A stretch of 64,000 nucleotides of DNA from Lunularia cruciata. Lineage: Eukaryota; Streptophyta; Marchantiopsida; Lunulariales; Lunulariaceae. Both the position numbers and the translations under genes were made by a program. Below are positions 33,822 through 45,682 of this stretch, piece after piece. The notes below the pieces were generated by a model. The model made no database searches. It saw only the letters and a list, made by a program, of their open reading frames with translations, and was not told the origin of the DNA. Where the stretch lies: contig OX419759.1 in assembly GCA_948567375.1 (NCBI GenBank), forward strand, positions 34,635,493 to 34,699,492. The letters are read 5' to 3'. Positions within the stretch are counted from its first letter, which is position 1. Each line of letters begins with the position of its first letter.

Positions 33822-35000
33822 ATGGGCCCAGAGGCTTCATCTGCAGCTATGACAAGGGAACAGGAGATCTCACTGATTGTCATGGCAACCATGAGAGCCA
33901 TGAAGGATCAAGACAAAGAAAGAGACAAGGTGAAAGTGCAGTCTTTGCAAGTCACATAGTGTCCGCGCGCTGTGGTACATCAGCAAGGGGAATTTGATGG
34001 TAAGGACATGACCAAGTACCTGAAGGTCTACTGGAGAGAGGTTAAGCTTCATGATTTGGATGAGAACATTGCCATTGCTAGGTTTCCTACGTTGGCTGAA
34101 CTCAAAATCAGGAAGGTGGTTGAGGGCTTGGTGAGAGGGGCGGAGACATGGGAGGAGTTCTCCCAGATGATGAAGGAGGAATTCTTGCTGCAGGATGCAG
34201 ATTGGGTCACCCTGGCCATGTTCTTGGATTGGGTGAACGATAGGAGTAAAAACTTGGGGCCTCAAGATCTCCTAAGAGAGTTTAACAAGAGACTGGGGCA
34301 TCTGTCAGCTTGTGAAGCTTAAGCCATAAGGCTACAGAGGTCCAACTACTTTTTGCGAGCTGCGGTTAGTCATTTGCGGGATGAGTTGGAGTATGCACTC
34401 GATTTGCTAAAAGATAATGAAGGGCAGCCAAGGGAAAAGCAACAGCGAGTGGAACCAGAGAGGAGACAGGTTAGAAGGAAAGAGGTGCAATTCAACAATG
34501 CGCAAAAGAGCAGGGATCAGAATTTGGGCGTTGGAGAAGAGTCACAAATGGACACAGAAGGGGCAGCAAACCAAAAGCAGGGAGAGAGATCTCCTAGGAA
34601 GGGGCCGGGTTGGCTGTTGAGCCAGGACATAGAAATGGAACTGGATCCGCAAGAGATTGCCAAAAAGTTCTGGAAGCAAGAGGTGAGGGGTTTCACAAAC
34701 GAAGAGTTCTTTGGTAGCTTGAGGAAGGATGTGCAGGACCTTATCCTTGTCAAAGCAAAGAAGAAACGATTCAACAAGGAAGGACCGCACACATCCTTGC
34801 TATACAAGGATGGGAGTGAGGCTGAAGGAGAGGTGGGAACTTTCGGGCTTGAGCTTGAACAGGAAAAACCAGAGGATGAGACCCGAGAAGCACGTGTCTA
34901 TGATGCTGCTTTTGAGGATGAGAAGTCTTTTGTGCCCTTGTCAGAGGTTCAAGACTCTTTTTGGGCAAGAAGTTGCAGCGAGTGCGAGATCAAGGAGTGA
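33822..35000 (+). pseudogene. C gag, broken
   Basis: ATG at 33822 in one frame, with in-frame stops at about 33957 and 34320. The middle piece has FDGKDMTKYLKVY, WEEFSQMMKEEF and PQDLLREFNKRLGHLS, the retrotransposon gag-core pattern. The last piece (34353-35000) is charged and Gln/Glu-rich with no zinc knuckle that I can find. It runs into the protease region by a frame change at about 34980. It would have formed the particle core. Confidence 0.75.
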
Positions 35001-35425
35001 AAGCACCGATGAGAGCGCTGATTGATTCAGGATCTGAGGTCAATCTTGTGTCAAAGGCGGTCTATGATGAAGGGCGATGGAAGGTGGACCGTGACATCGA
35101 TTGGAAGGTAAACTCAGTGAATAGGACCAGAAATGCATTGTGGGGAGCTTGTCCGGATGTCAAAATCAAGATAGGGAATGTGGTAGAGCCTATTAATGTG
35201 TTCGTGCATGATACCTTGCCCTACCCGGTGATCCTAGGACAGCCCTTCATTACTCAGTTTAGAATGGAGAGCAAAGTTCTGAATGATGGGACTCATGTGG
35301 CAAAGGTTAGAAGTCAGAACGGGACCAGAATAGTGCAATTTCCTATTGTGTTGCCGAGCAGCGACAGGAACAGGAGAGAGTTAAGGGATCCAGAAAAGCC
35401 TACTGGAAGGTGGGGTTTCCACTAG
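34961..35425 (+). pseudogene. C aspartic protease
   Basis: It contains MRALIDSGSEVNLVSKAVY with the DSG active-site triplet, then YPVILGQPFITQF, the usual hydrophobic-Gly flap-proximal ILG motif of retropepsins. The frame differs from gag, so a frameshift separates them. A stop at 35425 and another frame (35410-35691, containing a Tyr-rich linker) follow before RT. Confidence 0.75.
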
Positions 35426-35765
35426 GCATCTTGTCAGAGAAGGTGCGAGGACAAGGCGCCCTATGCTACATTCCACCGCAAGAGATCAATGAGGAGGATT
35501 GTTTTGATAGGACCTATGTGGGAATCCAAAGTGGTAGAACTGTTTTCTTTGCACATGTAGGGAGTACCACGGGAATTTTGCAGAAGAGAATGAAAGGGAA
35601 AGAGAGAGTTCTGAAAACAGCAAGGGAAATGGATGATAGTGAGACTATCATTGGACTGTTGGAGGATTGGGGAGAAGGTAGGGCAGTCTAGAAGGTGATC
35701 GGGGAAATGGAGAAAGGAGGACCCGTGATTGAAATAGGAAGGGAGCTCATGAAACACTTTCAAAG

Positions 35766-37171
35766 TTGGTTCATGAAGTGAGATGTGACACTAAGTACAA
35801 AACAGTGGACAAAAAGGTTTGTCCTATTGCTATCCCATTGCCATTGGATGCTTCTGATTTGATGTGTAGGACCAGAGAGGAACCGAGACTGAGGCAGGAA
35901 AAGGATATTGGTCATTCGTTTACTAAAGAGACCTTGGATGAGCTTACGGTCGGAGGGGATGGATTGCTCATAGAAGTTGAGCGCCGTGCATTTAAGGAAA
36001 TGATTGGGAGGTGCGGAAAGGCTTTTGCTTTCAAGATCAAGGAGATTGGGTGTGTGAACCCGCAAGAAATCATACCAATGATAATTTTCACGGTTCCGCA
36101 TGTACTGTGGGATCTGAGACCAATACCAGTGCCGAAGGCGCTTCTGCTCCAACTGACAGAACTATTAAAGGAGAAAGTTCAGGCAAAGATTTTAGAACCA
36201 TCAGAAGCGCTATACTTAAATCGCTGGTTCACCGTTCGGAAGAAAAATGGAAGTTGCGATTCATACAGGATATGCAACCGCCAAATAAGGTAACAATCCG
36301 GAATTCTGGTGTTGGACCAGCTGTGGATGAGTTTGCTGAGGAGTTTGCAGGGAGGGCAATCTATTCTATAGGAGATTTGTATTCAAGTTATGATCAGTTT
36401 CAGCTTGCTGAAGGGAGCCGGGACATAACCACGATGCAAACACCGTTAGGGCTGATGCGTATGTGCACTCTCCCAATGGGGGCTACTAACTCTGTGGCAC
36501 ATATGCAAAGCGCTATGAATCAAATTCTGCAGTCTTTTATCCTTGAGAAGACCCGTCCATTTTTGGATGATATACTTGTCAAGGGCTGCACAAAGAGCGA
36601 AAAACATGAAACTTTGGTGGATGGAGGTATTAGGAGGTTTGTCATAGATCATATTCAAGATGTGGAGGCAATACTGAGAAGGTTGATGGAAGTGGGGGTG
36701 ACTCTCTCTGGAGAGAAGTCGGCATTTGGACTTGGAGAAATCCTTGTGGTGGGACACTTGTGTGGCTCGTATGGAAGGAAGCCAAATCCGGAAAAGGTGG
36801 ACATAATAGGAAAGATCAAGGACTGTTCCTCAGTTCAGGAGGTAAGAAGGTTCTTAGGGGCATGCGTTTTCTACCATATATGGATTCCGCACTTTGGTCA
36901 TGTTGCAGAGCCGCTCTACCAGCTTTTGAGGAAAAGGATCAGGTTTGTTTGGAGATTGGAAAATTTGGTTGCTATGGCAAAACTAAAGAAAGCGCTGCAG
37001 AACCCACCTGTGCTCCACCCGCTTGACTACCGCTATGGACGACCAATTATAGTTACGGTTGACTCAAGTCCCTATGCTGCTGGTTGGGCTATGGGCCAAG
37101 ACGACGAGAATGGCAACAGATTTGCAGCAAGGTTTGGAGCAAGGATCTTCACGGAATGGCAACGGAGGTAA
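35766..37171 (+). pseudogene. C reverse transcriptase and RNase H start
   Basis: Two overlapping frames, 35766-36293 then 36011-37171, with a frameshift near 36250. RT blocks seen are WFTVRKKNG, GDLYSSYDQFQ, PLGLMRMCTLPMGATNS and the catalytic FLDD (Asp codons at 36566 and 36569). The thumb/connection RRFLGACVFYHIWIPHF comes next, then RNase H IVTVDSSPYAAGW. A TAA at 37169-37171 interrupts the same frame that continues at 37190. The FLDDI box differs from the FIDDF of families A and B, suggesting a different gypsy lineage. Confidence 0.8.
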
Positions 37172-37189
37172 CCTCAGATCAAACGGGAA

Positions 37190-37994
37190 TTGTGGGGTGC
37201 CAAGATAGCACTAAGACAGGATAGAAACTGCCTAATAGGGACCTATGTCATCCTAGAGACAGATTGCTTGCCGCTTCTTGGAATGGTTGCCAACTGTGAT
37301 ACTCTAGACATTGCCATGTTGCGTTGGATAGCATTCATTCGGATGTTTAATCCAGAGCTAAGGTACATAGCTGGGAAGGACAATCCGGTAGCTGATATGT
37401 TGTCTAGAGCATGTTATGAAGGAGCTGAAAATGACTGTATGGTGGATGTGCATGAGTTGGACTTGAACTTACCCTTTAGAGAAGAACTGTACAAGGATGA
37501 TCTTCTGGCTATTGGAAAGTACCTTAGTTCTCTAGAGAAGAACTCCGAATGGACCAAGGAGGAGTTTGAGAAGATTAGAAGGAGATCGGGAAAATTCTTG
37601 TTGAAGGACGGATATCTTTGGCAAAGGCCCAAGGGCAGCTTTGGAGTTCCACTGAGAGTGTTGGGAGATGAGGAGACGAAGCAGAGAGTGCTACGGGAGT
37701 TGCACAACACGGATGCTGCCGGACACCGTGGGGTTCAGGGTACATACGAGCACATCCGGGATTGTACTGGTGGCCAGGTATTTACACAAAGGTACGGCAG
37801 TATGTAGAAACCTGTGAAATCTGTCAGATCTACTCCAAGGTAAGGCACAGAGATGGCTTGAAACCTACTTATTCGCTGAATCTCCATTTTCAATGGGTTT
37901 TGGACTTGGTTCATATGCCTTTAGGCGTTCAAGGAGCTAAATATCTAGTACTAGCTAGGGAAGACCTATCTAATTATGTGGAAGGAAGAGCATT
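37190..37994 (+). pseudogene. C RNase H end and integrase N-terminal part
   Basis: It carries LETDCLPLLGMV and the conserved RNase H end YIAGKDNPVADMLSRA. The integrase zinc region has LHNTDAAGHRGVQGTY and, after a one-base frame change near 37780, CEICQ. The first catalytic Asp is in VLDLVHMPLG, followed by YLVLAREDLSNYVEGRA. Cut at 37994 by B3 and resumes at 59518. Confidence 0.8.
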
Positions 37995-38777
37995 TGTGAC
38001 AACCCGGCAAATATCACTTTTGTGGTAATTGGGTAAGTAAAGTTTGTTCCCGCAGAGATACGAGTCAGAATTGGTCAAATACGAAGTCAAACAGTAACAT
38101 GTAGTTCTTCTTGAGTTCTTCTTTAATCTCTCGGGTAGAAACCACACCCAGAAGAGAGTAACAAGCACTGACTCGCAGTCTTGTCACAAATTAACACTCC
38201 ATAATCACAACTCCATCAAATCTTTCCAAACAATCTTGATTGTGATGATTCAGGCTCTCCCAAAAATGGCACTTCACTGCAAAACGACTTCCCCTCAGAA
38301 TTGTGTTCCACCCTTCCACTGAAGGCACAACTTCCTTGATCGAAATTGCTTCACATCCACCTCACAAATGCAAAATACTACCAACAGTACAATTCCTCTC
38401 AGATCTGTCAAGGCATTGCTTCAATTGCACTTCACTCAAGATCAAACACACAGAATGAAAATCAAGGCTATGGAATCCAACATCCAACAAGCACTCTGAC
38501 TTGCACTTTGAATTTCTCCAAACACTCACAAACACAATTGCGAAATTGATACTCGGAATCAAGCTCAAGCGACGAGCACTGCTTCACAACACTTTGCTTT
38601 ATCTATTCTCAAGAATTATGAGCACTGAACAACAATTTCTTGCGAATGCCACTCTTAAGTAGTGAAGCAATCGACAATTCTAACACCTATACCGTTCTAC
38701 AACAACTTTTCTAACCTGAAGATCCAAAATGACAAGGCACCTCTTCATATCTGCCCCTTCAAATCTCAAATCGGTTA

Positions 38778-39876
38778 CTAATCTGATCCGATGTCTACTT
38801 CTTCCTCGGCTTTCAAACCCGACCCCAAAGTAACTTTACTTCCTAATATTCTTTCCTCGGGTTTCACATCTCCTACATCTTCTACCAGATCCAGCAATTC
38901 TCTTTCCTGATCTAAAATTGCACTAGTGGGTAATCTATCTAACTCTTCATCCTTCGACCCACTCTTCTCTACTGTCTCTGAGGGCAACTCCAAAGACATT
39001 TGGATTCCTATGTTATCTACTTCGGGTTTTGCCTTAACATCCTGCCGAAGCTGTTCTAACTCTATTTTCACTAAGTCTAATCTAATTGAAATGTTATCCT
39101 CTACCTCTAAAATCTTTCTGTCTATGTGAGTTCTGAGACTAATTAACAAGGCATTCAAATCAGTGTCCTTCGCTTGTCTTTGCCTCGTCTCCTGCACCAA
39201 CAACTTCAACTCGTGCAGTCGCGCTTCTTCAATTCGAACGCTGGCTTCTGTACTTAACATTGCATTCACTCTGAGGACTATCTCCTTCAATGGCTCCAAT
39301 CTTGTCTTTTGTTCTCGTTCCCGATCTGCAAACCATTCTTCTCTGTACATTGCCAACTCTTCTTTGAACTCGGCCTTCACCGCTTCCTTCTCTTTCTCCT
39401 TGTATACAACTTTCTCTTCCTGATTACGAAGTAACTCTTGTAATCTCTCTTCTTCTCTATACCGCACAGACAACTCTCTTTGCCAGAGCTGCTTCTTCTC
39501 CTCCATACTCTCCATCACTCAATTGAGCTCTTTGTCCTTTGATGCTACCCTTGCCATAGCATGGATAAGCTCTACTCTTGAATCAGCAAACTGTTGCTTC
39601 AAGATTTTGTGCTCCGCTACCTGTCTCTCCCTTGCAATGTCACTCTTCCTCGCAAGATCCTCTCAATAACTCACTTCTCTCTTCAGGTCTTTGATTACCT
39701 GACTTCTCTCTATTGCTTCCGCTCGTAGTACTTCTCTCTCTTCCTCACCTCGGGTTACACTCTTCTTCAACTCCGAGTTCTCTTCTTCTAATCTTGATAA
39801 GACCTGCAAAACAGTCTTTACCTCTGGACAAGTAGACTGCATCTCCTTCTTCTTCTGTTCCAACTTCACCAACAGC
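38778..39876 (-). pseudogene. ORF1 in B3 3' LTR, coiled-coil half
   Basis: Minus-strand frame with KLEQKKKEMQ at its upstream end, then long heptad-like Glu/Lys/Leu-rich segments (RYREEERLQELLRNQEEKV, LRTHIDRKILEVEDNISIRL). It ends EEEVDIGSD-stop. A TGA at about 39663, shared with the 5' LTR copy, interrupts it. From 39518 down it is open for 246 codons. The upstream half lies across A3 at 47700-49160. Confidence 0.65.
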
Positions 39877-39880
39877 GGGC

Positions 39881-40572
39881 TGTGAGCCGGCCTGTCTCTC
39901 ACTCAGGATGAACCTCTGATGGCTATTATGGTAGCGCACCATGGACTAAGAAGGCAAGGAACCCCAACTCCATCATACTCCTCCAAGGCTAACACTCCAA
40001 GACTCAAGACATTGCTCACTAGAGAACTCAATGAGAGAGAGATAGTTGCAAATGAAAGGATGATGAGTACCTCCTCACTCCTTGTTTATATACTTGTGAA
40101 ATAGTTACGTACCAAAGTTACTAATTACCGTAGTAACTCAAGTTACTAGACTAAAAGTCAAGTAAAGTCAAAAAGTAGAAAGGAATATCCATTCACATGG
40201 GCATATTCCCCTAAGCATGTGGTCTTATCTTGACCCAACCACTAAAGCAAGGATTCCTTCACATGGGCTATCCTTGGACTAAAGAAGAATCCAAAACAAA
40301 AAGGCTTGCGGGCCCAAGAGTTCTCAACTCTTTCCCCAAAGCCAAACACCTAGGAATAATACCAAGTCAACACACTAAAATCCAAAATAGTGGTGCTCAT
40401 CTTTTCTACTTCCTCTAAAGTAAGGTCCCATCTATCTTAGTTATGACTAACTTTAGCTAACCATGACTAATATAGAACCATCCTTTATCTCTATATAAAT
40501 AATATCTCTTAAGTACTTGTAATACCAAGCTAAATATCACAATACCACACACATGCACAAATGGGTGTTACA
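39881..40572 (-). repeat. A3 3' LTR
   Basis: 692 bp. The polypurine tract (element strand GTCCGGGGGTAAA) is at about 40573-40586. Confidence 0.95.
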
Positions 40573-40620
40573 TTTACCCCCGGACTAAGTTTTCACTTTG
40601 TCCTCAAAGTGAAGGTCTCT

Positions 40621-43600
40621 CTACCTTCTATGGTACATCTTCAACTTATCATGGTTAATCCTATCAAAGTGTCTTCCTCCCAACTCCTTGAGATCATAAG
40701 TGTAATTTCCCCACACCTTCTCTACTATGAAAGGTCCAAAGTACTTAGGCAAAAACTTCTTTTGTACTCTCTTGAATCGAATGGAATCAAACAACATTAC
40801 CCAATCACCTTCTTTGAAAGGCTCCACCTTCTTCTTGCCTTGCCTCTTGTCATAGCTCTCCTTTTGTTTCCTTTGGGCTTGCTCCACTCGAACCATAGCA
40901 ACTGCTCTTGCCTCTTCCAACTCCATGAGTTGATCCTTCCTTGACTTCTCTGCATCACTTCCTTGTGCTTTCTTCAATCTCCTATGAATGCTTTGGAAGG
41001 TAGGAAGATCAAAGTGAATAGGTAAGGTAGACTCAATACCATACACCAATTGGAATGGAGAATATCCAGTGGAAGTCTTCATGGTTGTCCTATACTCCCA
41101 CAAAACTGCATGAATCCTCTTGTCCCAATGATGTTTAGCCCCCTCCATTTCTGCATCTTTGGCCAACATCATGCACAAGGTCTGATTGGTTCTCTCTGCC
41201 AAGCCATTGGAATTTGGCTTATAGGATGTAGTTACTCTATGTGTGATAGAGAAATGTCGTAGCATGGCTGTAGTAATGCTTCCTGTAAACTCTCCTCCTC
41301 TATCAGAAACCAACTCCAAAGGGCATCCAAACCTAGTGATAATGCGTTCATAAAGAAATCTACCCACTTCATCTTCATTCTTGTCCCTCAATGGTCTAGC
41401 CTCAACCCACTTGGTAAGGTAATCAGTAACTACCACAATGTACCGATTGTTCCTTGGGGTTCTATTGAGAGGTCCTACAAAATCAATTCCCCACTTCTCA
41501 AAGGGTCCTAGCAATGGAATTGATCTAAGTGGTGGAGTGGATGTAGACTTTCTAGCAAAAGCTTGACAAACATGACAAGTTTTGCAATAATCAAGACAAT
41601 CCTTGAAAATCCCTCTCCAATGGTAACCTGCATCTAGAATCTTGAAAGCAGTCACCTTTCCTGCAAAGTGTCCTCCACATACTAAACCTTCATGAAACTC
41701 CTTTATGAGTAGGATAGACTCTTCCTTACCCACTGCTCTTCGAAGTAGACCATCTGCTCCTTGGTGAAAAAGAATATCATCCACCATTGTGTAAGGTCTA
41801 GATCTTGCTGCAAGGGCCTTCCTCTCCCTAGCATGCATCCCTTCTGGATAGTTACCTCTTGTCACAAAATCCACAATCTCCTTGTACTCCATTGGAACCT
41901 CTTGAGTGACTGAGATTGTCATGAGCTCCTCATCCGGGAAGGAATCATCTACTGGCTCATCTCCATCATGATCATAGGCTCTAGATAACAAATCAGCATT
42001 TGCATGTTTCTTTCCTAGCCTATCCTCAATTGTGTAGTCATACTCAGACAAGAGAATCATCCACCTTGCTAGTCTCCCTTCAACATTAGGCTTGTTGAAG
42101 ATGTACTTCAAAGCCTTGTGATCCGTGACAATTGTGGCTTTCCCTCCAATCAAGTAGTGTCTAAACTTCTTGAGACCAAAGATCACTGCCAACCCTTCTC
42201 TCTCTGTGACAGAGTAGTTCTTCTCTGCTGAAACCATCTGCCTACTAGCATAAGCTATTGGATGATCATGCCCATCTTGGTCTAATTGACTAAGAGTGCA
42301 TCCTATAGCTACATTAGAAGCATCAGTGTAGAGGATGAAAGGCTTACTCCAATCAGGTTTAGCAAGAATTGGAGCTACAACAAGGGATTGCTTGAGCTCC
42401 TCAAAAGCTTTGAGAGCCTCCTTGTCTTCCAAAATCACGATGTAATCTACACCCTTCTTCATGTAGATGGTCAATGCATAAGCCTTGTTGGAAAATGAGA
42501 AGATGAACCTCCTATAGTACCCAACCATTCCCAAGAATTGGCGTAACTTTGTCAAGCTTGAAGGGAATGGAAGGTCTGAGATTTTCCTCACCTTCTCAGG
42601 ATCAACTGCTATTCCATCCTTGGAGATGATGTGCCCCAAAAGTAGACCTTCTTCACATCCAAAAATGCACTTCTCTGGGTTGAGTGATGCATTTGCCTCA
42701 TCCAAGCGTTGCAAGACTTTGATTAGGTGCTCAAAGTGCTCCTCCTTGCTCCCATAGACACAAAAGTCATCAATGAAATCTCTCACAAATTTCCCAATGA
42801 AAGGTTCAAATACCTTGTTCATGAACCGTTGGAATGTGGCTGGAGCATTGCAAAGCCCAAAAGGCATGACCTTGAAAGCGTAAGTTCCCCAAGGTGTGGT
42901 GAATGTGGTGAGTTGTTGATGCTCTGGTGCAATCTTGATTTGGTTATATCCACTATAACCATCTCCAAAACTGTACCTCTCATGACCTGCAACCTCCTCC
43001 AAGATCTCATCAATGAATGGCAATGGGTAGTAGTCCTTCTTGGTAACAGCATTGAGCTTCTTGTAATCCACACATACCCGAAGCTTGCCATTCTTTTTCT
43101 TCACAATGACAATTGGAGACACCCATTCTGAATTCTCCACCTCAAAGATAAATCCAGCCTCCTTGAGCTTATCAATCTCCTCCTTCACAACCAAAGATAT
43201 TGGTGGGCTAATGAGACGTTGCTTTTGGCGGATTGGTCTTGCATGTGACTCCACCTCTATCTTGTGCTCCTCCAAGGTGACTTCCTTCAAATCCTTGTAA
43301 CTAAAAGCAAACACATGGATGAACTTGCGGAAAATCTCCTCAAATCTCACCTTCTCCTCCTTGGTAACATTTGGGCCATACTTGAGGGTAGATAACCTTC
43401 TCTCTACCTCCTCAAGTGTCAATGGTGATTTATCTGGGTCCTTCAAAACCTCTGGCTTAGGTGCAAAATCCATAGCACACAAGGGATACACATCTGAATC
43501 AGATTCAGATTCATCCTCCTCCGTGGAAGTCTCCTCTTCCATGCTTGTGTCCACACTTGAAGCTCCTTCTTCAGAATCTGATTCCCAATAATTAGAAGAT

Positions 43601-45447
43601 GGGGTATCTGAATGTGAAGTGTTGGTGGTGTTAGTCACAGGAACAGTGACTCTATGGTTTGATGGCCCAATCCTCAAGTACCCTTTGTGCCATCGATCAG
43701 TTGTGCGTGCTGCTCTCAACCATGGCCTCCCAAGAAGTAAGTCATAGCTTGAATCCTTCAAGACTTGGAAAGTCATGAGATTTTGAACTCCCATAACTGA
43801 AACTACCACCTTATCCATCACTCCTACTGGTCGAACTTGTTGCTTGTTTGCCATGCTCACCACAAATGTTGAAGCTCTTGAGGGTATCATACCCAACTTC
43901 TTCATCAACCTTTCTGACATGGCATTCACTGCTGATCCTCCATCAACCAATGCATCCTTGATGTTGTGACCATTCACTCTCACATCAATCTTGGAGGCAT
44001 ATTCACAAGCTTCCCATGGTGCTGGCTTGGCATCCACCACCCCCATTGATATTGGAACTTTTGCCTTCTTCTTCTTCTTGCTCCTTGTAGAACTCAAACC
44101 ACCTCTAAGCTCCTTTCTCAAGGTAGGGTTCAAAGCAATTAATTGGCCCACTGTGATGTTAGCCTTGTGACTACCAACATCCTCCAACACATTGTAGTTC
44201 CATTGTTGCTTGGAGATCAAGAAGTCCTCCATCCCCAACTTCTTCCTTGGAGTCTTTGTTGTTGATGGTGTTGAGGTGCGAGTGCTCCTAGTAGACATAG
44301 GAGTATCCTTGCTTGAAGTAAATCCTTGAGAAGAGTGAACCTCCTCTGCAAAACGAGCTCTCTTCTTCTCTTGTGCCAAAAGCTCCAAATTAGGACCCTT
44401 GGAGTTTGAGCACTCTCCCTTCTCATACTTGCTCTCAACCACATCTATGGATGCTATCCCCTTACCTTTGTTGGGATTAGGAGCCACTTGGGTTTCACTA
44501 CCTCCCTCTTTCCCTCTATTGGCTCCCTCATAACCCCTTCCTCCATGGTAAGTGGAATTTGGGCAATTCCTTTGGATATGGCCTCTTCCCCCACAACCAA
44601 AACAATTTCTATCATTGAAATTGTTGGCTGGTTGGCCTCCTCTATATGGATGGTTTCCATAACTCCTAGGCCCTCTCCCTACATTCTGATCCACCTCTCT
44701 CTTCTCCCATAATTGCACCACATTGATCTTGAGATCCGCAAGTTGTTCTGTGATGGTTTGGAGTGGATCTTTTGGTGGAGGTGCAAGAACTGGAGCAACT
44801 ACTACTTGTGGTGCAACCCTTGTCACCAAAGTATCAGAAGTTCCACCATACTTGTAGCCTTGAGGAGGATGCACAACCTCCTTCACCACCAAATCACTTT
44901 CATCCCCTTCCAAACTCTCCTCCATACGAATTGCGATCTTGATAGCTTCAACCTTGGAAGAAGGTTTCTCATATCTCACCTTGCTTCTAATTTGTGGTCT
45001 CAATCCTCCCACAAAATTCTTGGTGAGCATGGCCCCTATGCCAATCATTGTAGTCTCCACATCATCCCCACCCTTCCTCAACACTATGCGAAATCTGGAC
45101 TCCAATTTTTCCACTCTTTCCACATAGACCCTCACTTTCTCTCCATCTCCTTGCTTGAGAAATGTAACCTCACTCATCAATCTCTCATAACTCTCATCAG
45201 GAAGAAAGTTCTCAATGAGTGCTGAAGTCAAAGTCTCCCAAGACTCCTCTTCCCCCTCTCTCCTCTCTCTCTTTTGGTATTCTGACTCATACCATGTAAG
45301 TGCTGCATCCTCAAAGAAATCTGGTAATAATGAGGCCCACTCATTCTTCCTCCTCTCATTGTTTCCTATGCAAGCTCTCTTGAAGTCTCTCACAAAGGCC
45401 TCCACATCTTCTCCATCCTTGCCAAAGAAAACCGGAAGTTTCCCCAT
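40621..45447 (-). CDS. A3 gag-pol polyprotein, intact
   Basis: 1608 aa in one frame from an ATG next to AAG. Residues 1-200 are the gag core (FVRDFKRAC, LTWYESEY, SALIENFLP). The zinc knuckle CFGCGGRGHIQRNC has Cys282, Cys285, His290 and Cys295. Protease: LVDGGSAVNAM with Asp502 (DGG instead of the usual DSG/DTG). RT: Asp893-Asp894 in FIDDFCVYG. RNase H: Asp1042 in LYTDASNVAIG. Integrase: an HHCC region (HEGLVCGGHFAG ... CKTCHVCQ) and catalytic Asp1322, Asp1382 and Glu1418, with 35 residues between the last two. The C-terminus (GDWVMLFDS, KKFLPKYFGPF) lacks a recognisable chromodomain. There is no stop between gag and pol, so the Gag:Pol ratio must be set another way. Confidence 0.95.
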   Translation of the reverse strand: MGKLPVFFGKDGEDVEAFVRDFKRACIGNNERRKNEWASLLPDFFEDAALTWYESEYQKRERREGEEESWETLTSALIENFLPDESYERLMSEVTFLKQGDGEKVRVYVERVEKLESRFRIVLRKGGDDVETTMIGIGAMLTKNFVGGLRPQIRSKVRYEKPSSKVEAIKIAIRMEESLEGDESDLVVKEVVHPPQGYKYGGTSDTLVTRVAPQVVVAPVLAPPPKDPLQTITEQLADLKINVVQLWEKREVDQNVGRGPRSYGNHPYRGGQPANNFNDRNCFGCGGRGHIQRNCPNSTYHGGRGYEGANRGKEGGSETQVAPNPNKGKGIASIDVVESKYEKGECSNSKGPNLELLAQEKKRARFAEEVHSSQGFTSSKDTPMSTRSTRTSTPSTTKTPRKKLGMEDFLISKQQWNYNVLEDVGSHKANITVGQLIALNPTLRKELRGGLSSTRSKKKKKAKVPISMGVVDAKPAPWEACEYASKIDVRVNGHNIKDALVDGGSAVNAMSERLMKKLGMIPSRASTFVVSMANKQQVRPVGVMDKVVVSVMGVQNLMTFQVLKDSSYDLLLGRPWLRAARTTDRWHKGYLRIGPSNHRVTVPVTNTTNTSHSDTPSSNYWESDSEEGASSVDTSMEEETSTEEDESESDSDVYPLCAMDFAPKPEVLKDPDKSPLTLEEVERRLSTLKYGPNVTKEEKVRFEEIFRKFIHVFAFSYKDLKEVTLEEHKIEVESHARPIRQKQRLISPPISLVVKEEIDKLKEAGFIFEVENSEWVSPIVIVKKKNGKLRVCVDYKKLNAVTKKDYYPLPFIDEILEEVAGHERYSFGDGYSGYNQIKIAPEHQQLTTFTTPWGTYAFKVMPFGLCNAPATFQRFMNKVFEPFIGKFVRDFIDDFCVYGSKEEHFEHLIKVLQRLDEANASLNPEKCIFGCEEGLLLGHIISKDGIAVDPEKVRKISDLPFPSSLTKLRQFLGMVGYYRRFIFSFSNKAYALTIYMKKGVDYIVILEDKEALKAFEELKQSLVVAPILAKPDWSKPFILYTDASNVAIGCTLSQLDQDGHDHPIAYASRQMVSAEKNYSVTEREGLAVIFGLKKFRHYLIGGKATIVTDHKALKYIFNKPNVEGRLARWMILLSEYDYTIEDRLGKKHANADLLSRAYDHDGDEPVDDSFPDEELMTISVTQEVPMEYKEIVDFVTRGNYPEGMHARERKALAARSRPYTMVDDILFHQGADGLLRRAVGKEESILLIKEFHEGLVCGGHFAGKVTAFKILDAGYHWRGIFKDCLDYCKTCHVCQAFARKSTSTPPLRSIPLLGPFEKWGIDFVGPLNRTPRNNRYIVVVTDYLTKWVEARPLRDKNEDEVGRFLYERIITRFGCPLELVSDRGGEFTGSITTAMLRHFSITHRVTTSYKPNSNGLAERTNQTLCMMLAKDAEMEGAKHHWDKRIHAVLWEYRTTMKTSTGYSPFQLVYGIESTLPIHFDLPTFQSIHRRLKKAQGSDAEKSRKDQLMELEEARAVAMVRVEQAQRKQKESYDKRQGKKKVEPFKEGDWVMLFDSIRFKRVQKKFLPKYFGPFIVEKVWGNYTYDLKELGGRHFDRINHDKLKMYHRR

Positions 45448-45682
45448 CTTAACCCCTCACTATCTTTCTTTTCTCTTAATTTTTTTTTTCTCTTTTCTTT
45501 TCTCTCACTCTATTACTAATAGAGTATATACATGACTAACACCATCTGAGAATAATCCACTCTAGGGAACACAAAAGGTTCAGGTTGCTCCAAGATTTCT
45601 ATAGCAACATCAAATCCTAGAGTGCATATTAATCTAACTCTCATGGATAGTTTATCCATAAGTTGAAAGATTATCTCCATCA

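Noticed and set aside
34417-34807. Alternative-frame ORFs over C gag
   Set aside because: Shadows of the gag frame with composition typical of out-of-frame reading.
42727-43131. 134-codon plus-strand ORF opposite A3 RT, repeated in A2 and A1
   Set aside because: It is antisense to the conserved RT/gag-pol frame, and its conservation is explained by the sense protein and recent copying.
44713-45225. 170-codon plus-strand ORF opposite A3 gag (also 26034-26546)
   Set aside because: Shadow of gag on the other strand; no domain, no independent start context.
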